The position numbers and the translations under genes were made by a program. The notes beneath the pieces are model-generated. The model was not told the origin of the DNA. It made no database searches and saw only the letters and a program-made list of their open reading frames with translations. From NCBI RefSeq assembly GCF_006352025.1, contig NZ_CP040936.1:4218001-4282000 (forward strand): DNA of 64,000 nt, written 5' to 3'. Of this stretch, positions 9,152-16,851 are shown one piece after another (position 1 is the stretch's first letter; each line of letters begins with the position of its first letter). Source of the DNA: Hymenobacter sp. DG01. Its GTDB lineage: Bacteria; Bacteroidota; Bacteroidia; Cytophagales; Hymenobacteraceae.

Positions 9152-9568
9152 ATGAAAAATCAAGCTGCACCGTTGCGCTACCTCGCCAGCCTCCTTCTGT
9201 TTGTGACCCTGTTTGCCGCCTCCTGCGGCAGCAAAGAAGGCAAAGTGGAAGGTGTGAACATGCTGTATGGCACCGAAAGCAAAATCTGGAAAACCGATAA
9301 GGAGCTGGACTCCACGGGTGATAAAGTAAAGCAGACCGATGCCCAGGAAGATGAGCGCATTACCTTCTTCGCCAACAAGCAGTACAACATGACCTCGCCT
9401 GCTGGCTCCGTGAACGGCAAGTACGATTTCGACCAGGCCAACAAGAAAATCACGATGACCCCCGACGGCGCTTCCCAGAGCAACACCTTCGATGTGGTAA
9501 CCCTCACCGACGACAAGCTCACGCTCCGCAGCCCTCAGGGTGCTGAGCTGCGCCTGGAAAAAGAATAA
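9152..9568 (+). CDS. Lipoprotein of unknown function
   Basis: A 138-residue protein with a lipoprotein signal: a hydrophobic stretch then FAASC, so Cys about residue 25 would be lipidated. The mature part has a short lipocalin-like series of beta strands (ESKIWKTDKELDSTGDKV, ITFFANKQYNMTSPAGSVNG, NTFDVVTLTDDKLTLRS), typical of small Bacteroidota lipocalin-like lipoproteins that begin with a WK...D motif. The function cannot be given. It is followed at once by a strong terminator and is likely monocistronic. Confidence 0.75.
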   Translation: MKNQAAPLRYLASLLLFVTLFAASCGSKEGKVEGVNMLYGTESKIWKTDKELDSTGDKVKQTDAQEDERITFFANKQYNMTSPAGSVNGKYDFDQANKKITMTPDGASQSNTFDVVTLTDDKLTLRSPQGAELRLEKE

Positions 9569-9590
9569 TCTGGCTTAATGTCAGATTCTC

Positions 9591-9628
9591 AAAAAAGCCC
9601 TTTCACGTACGTGTGGAAGGGCTTTTTT
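9591..9628 (+). terminator. Terminator after the lipoprotein gene
   Basis: A 12-bp perfect stem AAAAAAGCCCTT/AAGGGCTTTTTT encloses a CACGTACGTG palindrome as the loop and ends in a T-run. It is 22 bases beyond the stop codon. Confidence 0.85.
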
Positions 9629-9731
9629 GGCTTCAGGCGTGGAGCCGCTCCGGTAAGCAGGAGGAGAAGCTACCCGCCGGCTGCTAGGCAGGCACAGCTG
9701 CCGCCCGGTCCGGCATTTCTGGTCCTGTGGA

Positions 9732-9761
9732 TTGCTTATCCTGTGACTGTACGTATTTTTG
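9732..9761 (+). promoter_or_regulatory. Promoter of the large T9SS protein gene
   Basis: TATTTTTG (9754-9761) fits TAnnTTTG, and a TTG (9732-9734) stands 19 bases upstream as the -33 element. The coding start at 9813 is about 50 bases downstream. Confidence 0.6.
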
Positions 9762-9812
9762 GTTGAGCCTGAGAGATATGGGCTCTATTGTTAGGATTCA
9801 TAGTTCGTGCAT

Positions 9813-12716
9813 ATGTTCATATTTCAGGCAGCCCGCCGAGTGGCTTTGCTTTGCCGTTTCCTCGTGTTTCTGCTGGTACCATTAGCCAGCCAGGGCCAAA
9901 CTACCAGCACCATTGTCGCTTTCGACTTTAACTCCGGCACCAGCTACGAAACCCTACTGCCGACTACGGCCCCAGGCATTGGGGCCGCCGCTTCCTCCAC
10001 CGAGGCCTTTGTTACCTTTACCGGTACCCCTGCCGGAACAAATGCCTTTAGTGCTGCTCCGGCCGGACTGGCGTTAGGTATGAATAACTCCAGCGGTACC
10101 AACAGCCGCTATTTCCAGTTCACGCTTGCCGGACCCAGTTTAAGCAACTATTCGTCCTACAAGCTATACTTTCAGTCACTGCATCCCTCTTCAGGTGCGC
10201 CTACCATCACGGTAGCTTATAGTACCGATGGGGGCACGAGCTTCACTACCGCCGCCTCGATTAACAACCCCGCAATAAGCACTTTTGCGGAACACGTAGT
10301 AGATCTGTCGGGCTTCACCGCTCTGAACAACAAGTCCTCCCTGATTCTGCGGCTGTTGGCCAGCGGAGCTACGGGCTCAGGGCCGTTGCGCATCGATAAT
10401 TTTCAGGTGCAGGCTACTTCCGCCCTGAACCCTACCCCCGTCCTGACGGCCGTAAGCCCGACCAGCATTGCCGCTGGCAGCAACGGCTTTACCCTCACCG
10501 TAACGGGCTCGGGGTTTATTGCGGGCAGCGTGGTGCGCTTCAATGGCGTTGATCGGCCTACCGTATTCGGGAGTGCTACCCAACTCACGGCTACTATTCC
10601 GGCTTCAGACGTGGTGCTGGCGGGAACCTACCCCATAACCGTAGCTAACCCCGCGCCGGGTGGTGGTGCCTCAGGCAGCATCAGTTTCGTGGTGACGCCC
10701 GTGGTGCGCTGGGATGGCGGCGCGGGAACCAGCAGTTGGTTTGACGCCCGCAACTGGGACACCGACGCCGTGCCGACGACTACCGACGATGTGCTGCTTG
10801 ACCACGCGGCTCTTCCCGGCCGTTATACGGTGGTGCTCGATGCGGGCGGGGCCGTAGCGCCGGCCCTTACGCCCACGGCTGAAGTTCGCTCCCTGACCAT
10901 CAATCCGGGCGCCGGGGACTCTATCCTAGCAGAAATTTCGGCGTTGAATACGGCCACCATCCCGCTGCGGCTGAACCGCACGGGCGCCACCGAAACCGCA
11001 TTGGCCGTGTATAACAAAGGCGTGCTGACAAACACGAGCGACAGGGGCGTGATTGACATTGCGGGCGACAACCCGAATTTCTTTCTCTACAACGGCGGAA
11101 CCTACCGGCACTACACTGAGCAAGCACACGCAGGGCTGGTCGAGAACCTGGCTACTGTGGCCGGAACCGAAGCCGGAACGTGGGAATTCCGGCGCAAAAC
11201 GGGGGGTAGCACCACGTTGTCCTTCTCGGGGCGCAGCTATCCGAACGTCGTATTCAGGAAGCTGAGCAGTATTACAAATGCCTCGTACGCCGCAAGTGGC
11301 AGCAGTCCAATAACCATACGAGGTAGCTTGATAGTGGGCCCAGGCGCCGTATTCACGGCTTCCGCCAGCAACGAGTTGCGGGTAGCCGGCGACATCGTGG
11401 TGCAGGGCTCCTTCCGGTTCCAGCCCCAAGTTGCCGGAACTACTACCGCGCGGCTGGTGCTCAACGGCACCCGGCCCCAGCGCGTGAGTGGGGCGGCCTG
11501 GGGTAGTCAGGTAACTGCGGCGTCGGCTAGCTTTCTTGGTAACGACGTGCCCCTGCAAATCAACAATACCAGCCCGGAGGGCGTCACGCTGGCTACCCCC
11601 GTCACAGTGAACAACGTGCTGCAGCTCACGGCGGGACAGCTCAATACGGATGCCGTTAACGTGCTGACCCTGCTTAACCAGCCCAGCGGCGGCTCTGATA
11701 ACAGCTTCGTGAATGGTCCCGTAGCCCGCCCGGCCAGTGGGGCCGCTACCCTTACGTTTCCGCTGGGCCGCCTCGACGCGCAGGGCCCCGCCTACCGCCC
11801 CCTCACGCTCAACATCAACAGCCTCAGCCGGGCTACTACCTTTACGGCTACCCAAACCGAGGGCGGCTTCGCCACGAAAGACCTGACCGGCGACCTGCGC
11901 CGCCTGAACGCTACTCGTTACTTCACGGTAACTCCCACGCCTGCGGTTACCGCCGCCGATGGTTTCAACGGCACCATCACGCTCAGCTTTGGCCCCGATG
12001 ACCTAGTTGCGGACCCTGGCGCCAGCACCCTGGTAGTAGCCAAAAACGATGGTAACGGTTGGGTGAACATCGGCCGGAGCGCCAGCACTGGTACCGCAAC
12101 CGGCCGGAGCTTCGTGGCCGGCACCCTCACGTCGGGCACGTTTACATCCTTCAGCCAGTTCACGCTGGCCAGCACCAGCGCGGCCGCTACCCCCAATCCG
12201 CTGCCCGTAACGCTGCTTCACTTCCGGGCCGAAAGTAAGTCCGAAGGCGTGCGCCTGAGTTGGGCCACCGCCACCGAGCTGAATAACGCCCGGTTTGAAA
12301 TTCAGCGCAGCCTCAATGGGCATGCGTTTACTACCGTAGCCACCCTGCCGGGCCAGGGTACCAGCGCCACTGCGCACGCCTACACCTGGCTGGACGCTAC
12401 CCCGCCCTCTGGCACCCTGTACTACCGCTTGCGGCAGGTAGATGCCGATGGCTTCAGCCAGCTTTCAGGGGTAGTGGTGGTGCAGGGCCCGGCAACGACT
12501 ACGCTCTTTCCCAATCCTGTTCAGGAGGAGCTTACCCTCCGGGCCGCGGCCGGGCTGCGCTACCAGGTCCTGACGCCGCTGGGGCAGGTGCTGCTAAGTG
12601 GCCAGACCACAGCCGGCACTACCCACCTGGATGTGCGGCAGTTGAAACCAGGCGTGTACTACCTGCGGCTGGAAGGCAGCGGGAAAACCGAAGGAACAAC
12701 CTTCTATAAGCAGTAG
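9813..12716 (+). CDS. Large secreted IPT/TIG protein with T9SS C-terminal sorting domain
   Basis: A 967-residue protein starting MFIFQAARRVALLCRFLVFL, a signal peptide cleaved near SQGQ. Residues about 30-205 look like a carbohydrate-binding or jelly-roll beta domain (VAFDFNSGTSYETLLP). Residues about 208-295 are an IPT/TIG repeat (LTAVSPTSIAAGSNGFTLTV ... TQLTATIPASD). The middle holds long beta-helix-like Thr/Gly-rich sequence. The last 75 residues are a type A T9SS sorting domain (LFPNPVQEELTL ... LKPGVYYLRLE). It is therefore inferred to be exported across the outer membrane and anchored or released. Its specific role, such as adhesin or matrix protein, is unknown. Confidence 0.85.
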   Translation: MFIFQAARRVALLCRFLVFLLVPLASQGQTTSTIVAFDFNSGTSYETLLPTTAPGIGAAASSTEAFVTFTGTPAGTNAFSAAPAGLALGMNNSSGTNSRYFQFTLAGPSLSNYSSYKLYFQSLHPSSGAPTITVAYSTDGGTSFTTAASINNPAISTFAEHVVDLSGFTALNNKSSLILRLLASGATGSGPLRIDNFQVQATSALNPTPVLTAVSPTSIAAGSNGFTLTVTGSGFIAGSVVRFNGVDRPTVFGSATQLTATIPASDVVLAGTYPITVANPAPGGGASGSISFVVTPVVRWDGGAGTSSWFDARNWDTDAVPTTTDDVLLDHAALPGRYTVVLDAGGAVAPALTPTAEVRSLTINPGAGDSILAEISALNTATIPLRLNRTGATETALAVYNKGVLTNTSDRGVIDIAGDNPNFFLYNGGTYRHYTEQAHAGLVENLATVAGTEAGTWEFRRKTGGSTTLSFSGRSYPNVVFRKLSSITNASYAASGSSPITIRGSLIVGPGAVFTASASNELRVAGDIVVQGSFRFQPQVAGTTTARLVLNGTRPQRVSGAAWGSQVTAASASFLGNDVPLQINNTSPEGVTLATPVTVNNVLQLTAGQLNTDAVNVLTLLNQPSGGSDNSFVNGPVARPASGAATLTFPLGRLDAQGPAYRPLTLNINSLSRATTFTATQTEGGFATKDLTGDLRRLNATRYFTVTPTPAVTAADGFNGTITLSFGPDDLVADPGASTLVVAKNDGNGWVNIGRSASTGTATGRSFVAGTLTSGTFTSFSQFTLASTSAAATPNPLPVTLLHFRAESKSEGVRLSWATATELNNARFEIQRSLNGHAFTTVATLPGQGTSATAHAYTWLDATPPSGTLYYRLRQVDADGFSQLSGVVVVQGPATTTLFPNPVQEELTLRAAAGLRYQVLTPLGQVLLSGQTTAGTTHLDVRQLKPGVYYLRLEGSGKTEGTTFYKQ

Positions 12717-12809
12717 CAGAAGCAAGCCTGCTGAACATAGAGCTGGCGCGATGTAAGCGGTAATCGGTAGCTTGGACCTGGTTTTACTCGCAGCCTTATT
12801 CCTGGTGAT

Positions 12810-15401
12810 ATGCCGTCTGGGTTATTTCGCGTAGCAGCTGGTTTGCTGCTGTTCCTTTGGCCGGTGGGCAGTTTGATGGCCCAAACCGCGCTTTCCGGGC
12901 TGAGGGTACACCCCATCCGCAGCATCACGGCCACGGATACCAGCTTTCAGGATCTGGAGTTTTTGCGGCAGGAAATAGGGCTGGCGCGAGTGGTGATGCT
13001 GGGTGAGCCTAGCCACGGGGAAGGCAACGTGTTTGAGGCCAAAGTGCGGCTGATGCGCTTTCTGCAGCAGCGCATGGGCTTTACCACGGTGGCGTTTGAA
13101 AGCGGCTTCTACGAGCTTAACAAAGCCCAGCGCCAGATAGAGGCCGGGGTGCCAGCGCGCGAAGCCATTGCCAATAGTGTGTTTCCGGTCTGGACCAGCA
13201 CCCAGGAGTTTCAGGCCGTGCTGCCGCTGCTGGGCAAAGGCCGCCTGCGCGTGGCTGGCTTCGATAGTCAGCTGAGTGGGGCTTACCAGGAAGAGTTGGT
13301 GGAGGAGCTGGAAGCGTTTCTGAAGCCCGAAAAAGGAGCCGACGGCATTGCCTACGACTACCTGGAGGAGTGCCTGAGCATTATGGGTGAAAGTTTCATC
13401 TTTCCGCCTACTCATCAGGTGCTGCTTTTCAATACTCAAATAGGAAAAGCGCGCCGCCTACTGGAAAAAGTAGCCGTCGGCCCCAGCCCACGGCGGCGGG
13501 AGCAGGCTGCTTTCTGGCTCCAGAACCTGCGCAGCCTGCAGGCTCTGGCTCACGACTACGCCACCAACGACTCCGGCGCTAAAGGCGAAGCGGAGTTCAA
13601 GGCTGCCGACAGCAACCCCCGCGACGCTCAAATGGCCGACAACCTGCTATGGTACCTGCGCCAGCACCCGCAGGAAAAAGTGATTTGCTGGGGCGCTCTG
13701 CCGCATCTGTCCAATAAGGTGGAGGTGCTGGCAGATGCTGAAATCAATACCTACCAACCCATGGGCCGAACTGTGAAAGCCGCTTTAGGCCCCGATGCGG
13801 TGTACGTGCTGGGCACGCTGGCTGGAGGCGGTACCCACGGCTTCCTCGGCATGGGTGGCTATAAAGCAGTGCCAGCTCCTGCGGCCGGTACCCTGGAAGC
13901 GGAGTTGCTGGCCCAAGGGCAGGAATACAGCTTCGTGAGCCTGAAACATGATGCCCCGAGCCGTGTGCTGACTACCTACGCGTTCGAATACACCCCTCAT
14001 ACCGGCCCCTGGAGCGAGGTAGTAGATGGCTTCTTGTTTCTGCAATCCGTGAACCCTCCGCACGGGGCTTCGCTCGAAACCAATAGCGTAGGGTCCGCCG
14101 CTGCTGCCGTGGCCGCTGCTCCTGAGCCAGCAGCACCGGTGCGTCGGCTGAGTCCTGCGGCAGGCGCGGGAAGCAGGCCTGCTGGCCCTGCCTTCGCCCT
14201 GGCCGGTACCGTACTTGACCGCAAAAGCGGGCGGCCGGTACCGTTTGCCTCAGTCGCCGTGGCTGCCCGTGGCGCCGGCACTATCGCCGATGCCCAGGGC
14301 CGCTTCCGGCTGGAAGTTTGGCGGGGCGAGGTAGTGCAGGTGAGCAGCATCGGCTATGACCCCGCCACGGTGCCTGCCGTGCCGGCTCCGATCCTGACGA
14401 TACCGCTGATGCCTGCCGCCTTTGTCCTGAGCAATGTACGCGTCAGTGCCCAGTCGCAGGACACCCGGCGCATTATGAAGCAGGTCATTAAGGCCCTCGA
14501 AAAAAACTATGAGCGGCAGGATTATCAGCAGCAGTCTTATAGCCGTCGGCAGGTTATCAGCTTCGACACACTGCGGCACGAGGTAGAATATGTAAGCCGG
14601 GAGATAGTGCCCGCCGGGTACCACCACTGGGCCGGCGGATTTCTGATGCTGGAAGACCGGCCTTTGAGCCAAGTGCAGCAGAAGCGGGTGGTAGCGCCCC
14701 CCCTGGAACCCAACGACTACCGGGTGTACGCCGAAGGGGGCCACGGCTTTGCAGGCGGCTTCGATCCGGTGCGTATTTCGCCCTTGTTCAAAGCTGGTAC
14801 CGTAGGCAAGTACACGCTGCGCCTGGATACCATAGCGCCAATCGGCGGCGAACCTTGTTACGTTATTGCCTTTGCCGCCAAGCGGGCCAGTCACCGCGCC
14901 ACCGGCATGTACCAGGCCAGCGGGTACTCCGGAAGGGCATACGTTCGGCAAACCGATTACGCCGTGGTGCGCTATGAGGCCCTTTGGCAGAGCGACACAG
15001 CTTATTACAATGCTGTGGCCCATAAATACTATGGGCGGGGCAATCAGATTGCCAACATCTACCGCCAGGTGTACACCGACCACCGCGCTGCCCACGTGGT
15101 AACGTACCAGCAAGCCGCCAACGGGAAGTACTATGCGGCCACCAGTGTAGCTCAGGCACTGAGCGTGGGGCGGGTTCTGAATGGTAAACCGTTTTACAGC
15201 CAGAAAACATGCGAGGTGTATTTCAGCCCGCCTACCCCCCTGGCTGCTACCAACCTGCCTGACCCGAGGAAGACCGGCGAAACGTGGGGTGGTGCATTTT
15301 GGCAGTTGCCGAAAGTGCCCTACCGCCCCGAGTTCTGGCAAACCTACCAGCGCCCGGCGCCTGCCGAACCAGCCCCGCAGCTGCAGGTTGCTAAGCCATA
15401 G
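12810..15401 (+). CDS. Secreted erythromycin-esterase-family protein fused to a CarboxypepD_reg-like domain
   Basis: An 863-residue protein with signal peptide (MPSGLFRVAAGLLLFLWPVG, cleavage after MAQ). Residues about 40-430 match the erythromycin esterase (EreA/EreB-like) family: VVMLGEPSHGEGNVFEAKV carries the typical GE-SHG site, with TVAFESGFYE and VICWGALPHLSN further on. An Ala/Pro linker leads to a CarboxypepD_reg-like beta domain at about 485-565 (GTVLDRKSGRPVPFASVAVA). About 290 further residues follow, of a type often seen after this domain in Bacteroidota. Macrolide hydrolysis is not implied; most family members have unknown substrates. It ends at a 20-bp terminator shared with the opposing gene. 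Confidence 0.85.
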   Translation: MPSGLFRVAAGLLLFLWPVGSLMAQTALSGLRVHPIRSITATDTSFQDLEFLRQEIGLARVVMLGEPSHGEGNVFEAKVRLMRFLQQRMGFTTVAFESGFYELNKAQRQIEAGVPAREAIANSVFPVWTSTQEFQAVLPLLGKGRLRVAGFDSQLSGAYQEELVEELEAFLKPEKGADGIAYDYLEECLSIMGESFIFPPTHQVLLFNTQIGKARRLLEKVAVGPSPRRREQAAFWLQNLRSLQALAHDYATNDSGAKGEAEFKAADSNPRDAQMADNLLWYLRQHPQEKVICWGALPHLSNKVEVLADAEINTYQPMGRTVKAALGPDAVYVLGTLAGGGTHGFLGMGGYKAVPAPAAGTLEAELLAQGQEYSFVSLKHDAPSRVLTTYAFEYTPHTGPWSEVVDGFLFLQSVNPPHGASLETNSVGSAAAAVAAAPEPAAPVRRLSPAAGAGSRPAGPAFALAGTVLDRKSGRPVPFASVAVAARGAGTIADAQGRFRLEVWRGEVVQVSSIGYDPATVPAVPAPILTIPLMPAAFVLSNVRVSAQSQDTRRIMKQVIKALEKNYERQDYQQQSYSRRQVISFDTLRHEVEYVSREIVPAGYHHWAGGFLMLEDRPLSQVQQKRVVAPPLEPNDYRVYAEGGHGFAGGFDPVRISPLFKAGTVGKYTLRLDTIAPIGGEPCYVIAFAAKRASHRATGMYQASGYSGRAYVRQTDYAVVRYEALWQSDTAYYNAVAHKYYGRGNQIANIYRQVYTDHRAAHVVTYQQAANGKYYAATSVAQALSVGRVLNGKPFYSQKTCEVYFSPPTPLAATNLPDPRKTGETWGGAFWQLPKVPYRPEFWQTYQRPAPAEPAPQLQVAKP

Positions 15402-15407
15402 CGAGCG

Positions 15408-15450
15408 AAATCAAAACGCCTTTCTGAGCATCAGAAAGGCGTTTTGATTT
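15408..15450. terminator. 20-bp perfect bidirectional terminator
   Basis: The arms 15408-15427 and 15431-15450 (AAATCAAAACGCCTTTCTGA and its complement) are perfect with a 3-base loop. It sits between the convergent esterase-fusion gene (+) and the YbhN-like gene (-). Confidence 0.88.
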
Positions 15451-15465
15451 AGGGATAGGTGCAGA

Positions 15466-16551
15466 TCAGGATTGCATGACCTCTTCTACCTTGCGCTTGC
15501 CGAAGATGCGGGCCACCCAGCGGGGTAGGAACACCGCGCCCAGCACTAGGTAGAGGTAGTAGGTTACGACACGGTAGAGCAACACCATGAAGTTGGTCAT
15601 GGTGGGCGTGCCGATGAATTTGCCGAAGAAGGTAGGGAAGGCGCCTTCCGCTATGCCCGCGCCGCCCGGCGTAATAGCAATCAGCAGAATGACCTTATAG
15701 GTAAGATTGCGCCCGAAAATCAGCCAGAACTCCGGCCAAGTCACGTCGATAAACGCCGCAATCAGGCACCCAATCACCAGGTAGCGGGCCGTCCAGACGA
15801 AGGCTGTGCTCAGGGAGGCCCGCAGCCAATAGGCCAGGCCGTTGCCTCGCAGCTCCGCTGAGGCCAGCACCATTTCGTTGCCCATTTTGTAGGCCTTGCC
15901 GCGGAAGCGCCGGATGCCGCGCACCGAAAACAGGCGCACCAGCAGCCGCTTCACGGCCTTCGGGTTGATGAAAATGGCATACATCATCAGCAGAGCATAC
16001 ACCGTCACGAACACGTAGCTCAGGATAAACCCTACCCTTAGCGTGGCCACCAACCCACCCTGCAAAGCCTCGTGGGGGTAGAGGGCGTCGCCGCCGATAA
16101 GCACTACCAGGGGCACGGCCAGCACGTAGTACAGGTTGTCGAGCATGGCTGTGGCCATAATATAGGCCACCGATTTACCCAGCGGAATGCCCTCCTTATG
16201 CAGCAGCACCGGCGCCACCGCCGTTCCGCCCACCGCCGAGGGTAGCACGCACGATGAGAATTCCCAGAGCATAATCACGTCCAGGGCAGCCCGCCAGCTT
16301 AACACCTTCTGGGTGAGGTAGCGGATGCGGTACACGTACCCGGCGTCGCGAGCCACCAGCACCACCAGCATCACTAGCAGCCATAGGGGCTTGGCATCGG
16401 CCAGTGGGGCCAGGTCGCCGGGCTGGTAGCTGCGCCAGAACATAAAGCCCACCACGCCCAACCCAATCAGCACCGGCAGAATAATCCGCGAGGGACGGAG
16501 CTTATCCAGCAGCTGCTGGTCTTCGGTCTGGGCTTCGGTGAGGTGAGACAT
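15466..16551 (-). CDS. YbhN/LPG-synthase-type flippase-like membrane protein
   Basis: A 361-residue integral membrane protein with about eight hydrophobic segments, starting after a hydrophilic 20-residue head (MSHLTEAQTEDQQLLDKLRP). The pattern LWEFSSCVLPSAVGGTAVAPVLLHKEGIPLGKS and the late ITPGGAGIAEGAFPTFFGKF match the UPF0104/YbhN family related to the flippase part of lysylphosphatidylglycerol synthase. No synthase domain is attached. A lipid or lipid-linked substrate is likely by family, but not identified. It is divergent from dxs, with its own -7 element 26 bases upstream. Confidence 0.88.
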   Translation of the reverse strand: MSHLTEAQTEDQQLLDKLRPSRIILPVLIGLGVVGFMFWRSYQPGDLAPLADAKPLWLLVMLVVLVARDAGYVYRIRYLTQKVLSWRAALDVIMLWEFSSCVLPSAVGGTAVAPVLLHKEGIPLGKSVAYIMATAMLDNLYYVLAVPLVVLIGGDALYPHEALQGGLVATLRVGFILSYVFVTVYALLMMYAIFINPKAVKRLLVRLFSVRGIRRFRGKAYKMGNEMVLASAELRGNGLAYWLRASLSTAFVWTARYLVIGCLIAAFIDVTWPEFWLIFGRNLTYKVILLIAITPGGAGIAEGAFPTFFGKFIGTPTMTNFMVLLYRVVTYYLYLVLGAVFLPRWVARIFGKRKVEEVMQS

Positions 16552-16576
16552 GTGGCGGAAAGGGTGGTCGGAACGC

Positions 16577-16584
16577 TAAAGGTA
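16577..16584 (-). promoter_or_regulatory. -7 element TACCTTTA of the YbhN-like gene
   Basis: On the minus strand TACCTTTA differs from TAnnTTTG only at the last base and lies 26 bases before the ATG at 16551. No convincing -33 element was found. Confidence 0.45.
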
Positions 16585-16751
16585 CGGATTCGGGTAGGGG
16601 AAGGGTAATGAGGTGGTGAGGTGACAGGCCAGACGTCTGCCGCCAGTACGCGCACAACCTGTCACCTGCCACCTCATCACCATTTACCTCATCACTTCCC
16701 CACCCCTGAATTTCGTAACTCGACAGTTCAACCGCCCGACTGGAAAACCCG

Positions 16752-16759
16752 TAACTTTG
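16752..16759 (+). promoter_or_regulatory. -7 element TAACTTTG of dxs
   Basis: An exact TAnnTTTG match 93 bases before the dxs ATG at 16852. It supports starting dxs at 16852, because the longer open frame (to 16621) begins upstream of this promoter. Confidence 0.6.
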
Positions 16760-16851
16760 TTCACTGTCCGCACGGGTCACCCGAAACAAGCTTAACCTTT
16801 TGCCCTGGGTCCCTGTTGCCTTGCTACTTATCCTCTTTTTCTACCCCGCAC

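Larger units (their letters stand above)
16552..16851. other. Divergent intergenic region with promoters and an imperfect inverted repeat
   Basis: The 300 bases between the YbhN-like gene and dxs carry a minus-strand -7 element (16577-16584) and a plus-strand one (16752-16759). Between them lies an imperfect inverted repeat (GGTGAGGTGACAGG near 16615-16629 against CCTGTCACCTGCCACCTCAT near 16660-16680), followed by two more copies of ACCTCATCAC. The same ACCTCATCAC word recurs near 34,960. No gene is seen. Confidence 0.5.

Noticed and set aside
9578..9766. Short plus-strand ORF after the lipoprotein
   Set aside because: It is translated straight through the terminator hairpin and a promoter region, and has no domain.
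12810..15401. Call as a macrolide resistance gene
   Set aside because: Only the fold family is shared; the fusion and chromosomal setting do not support a resistance role.
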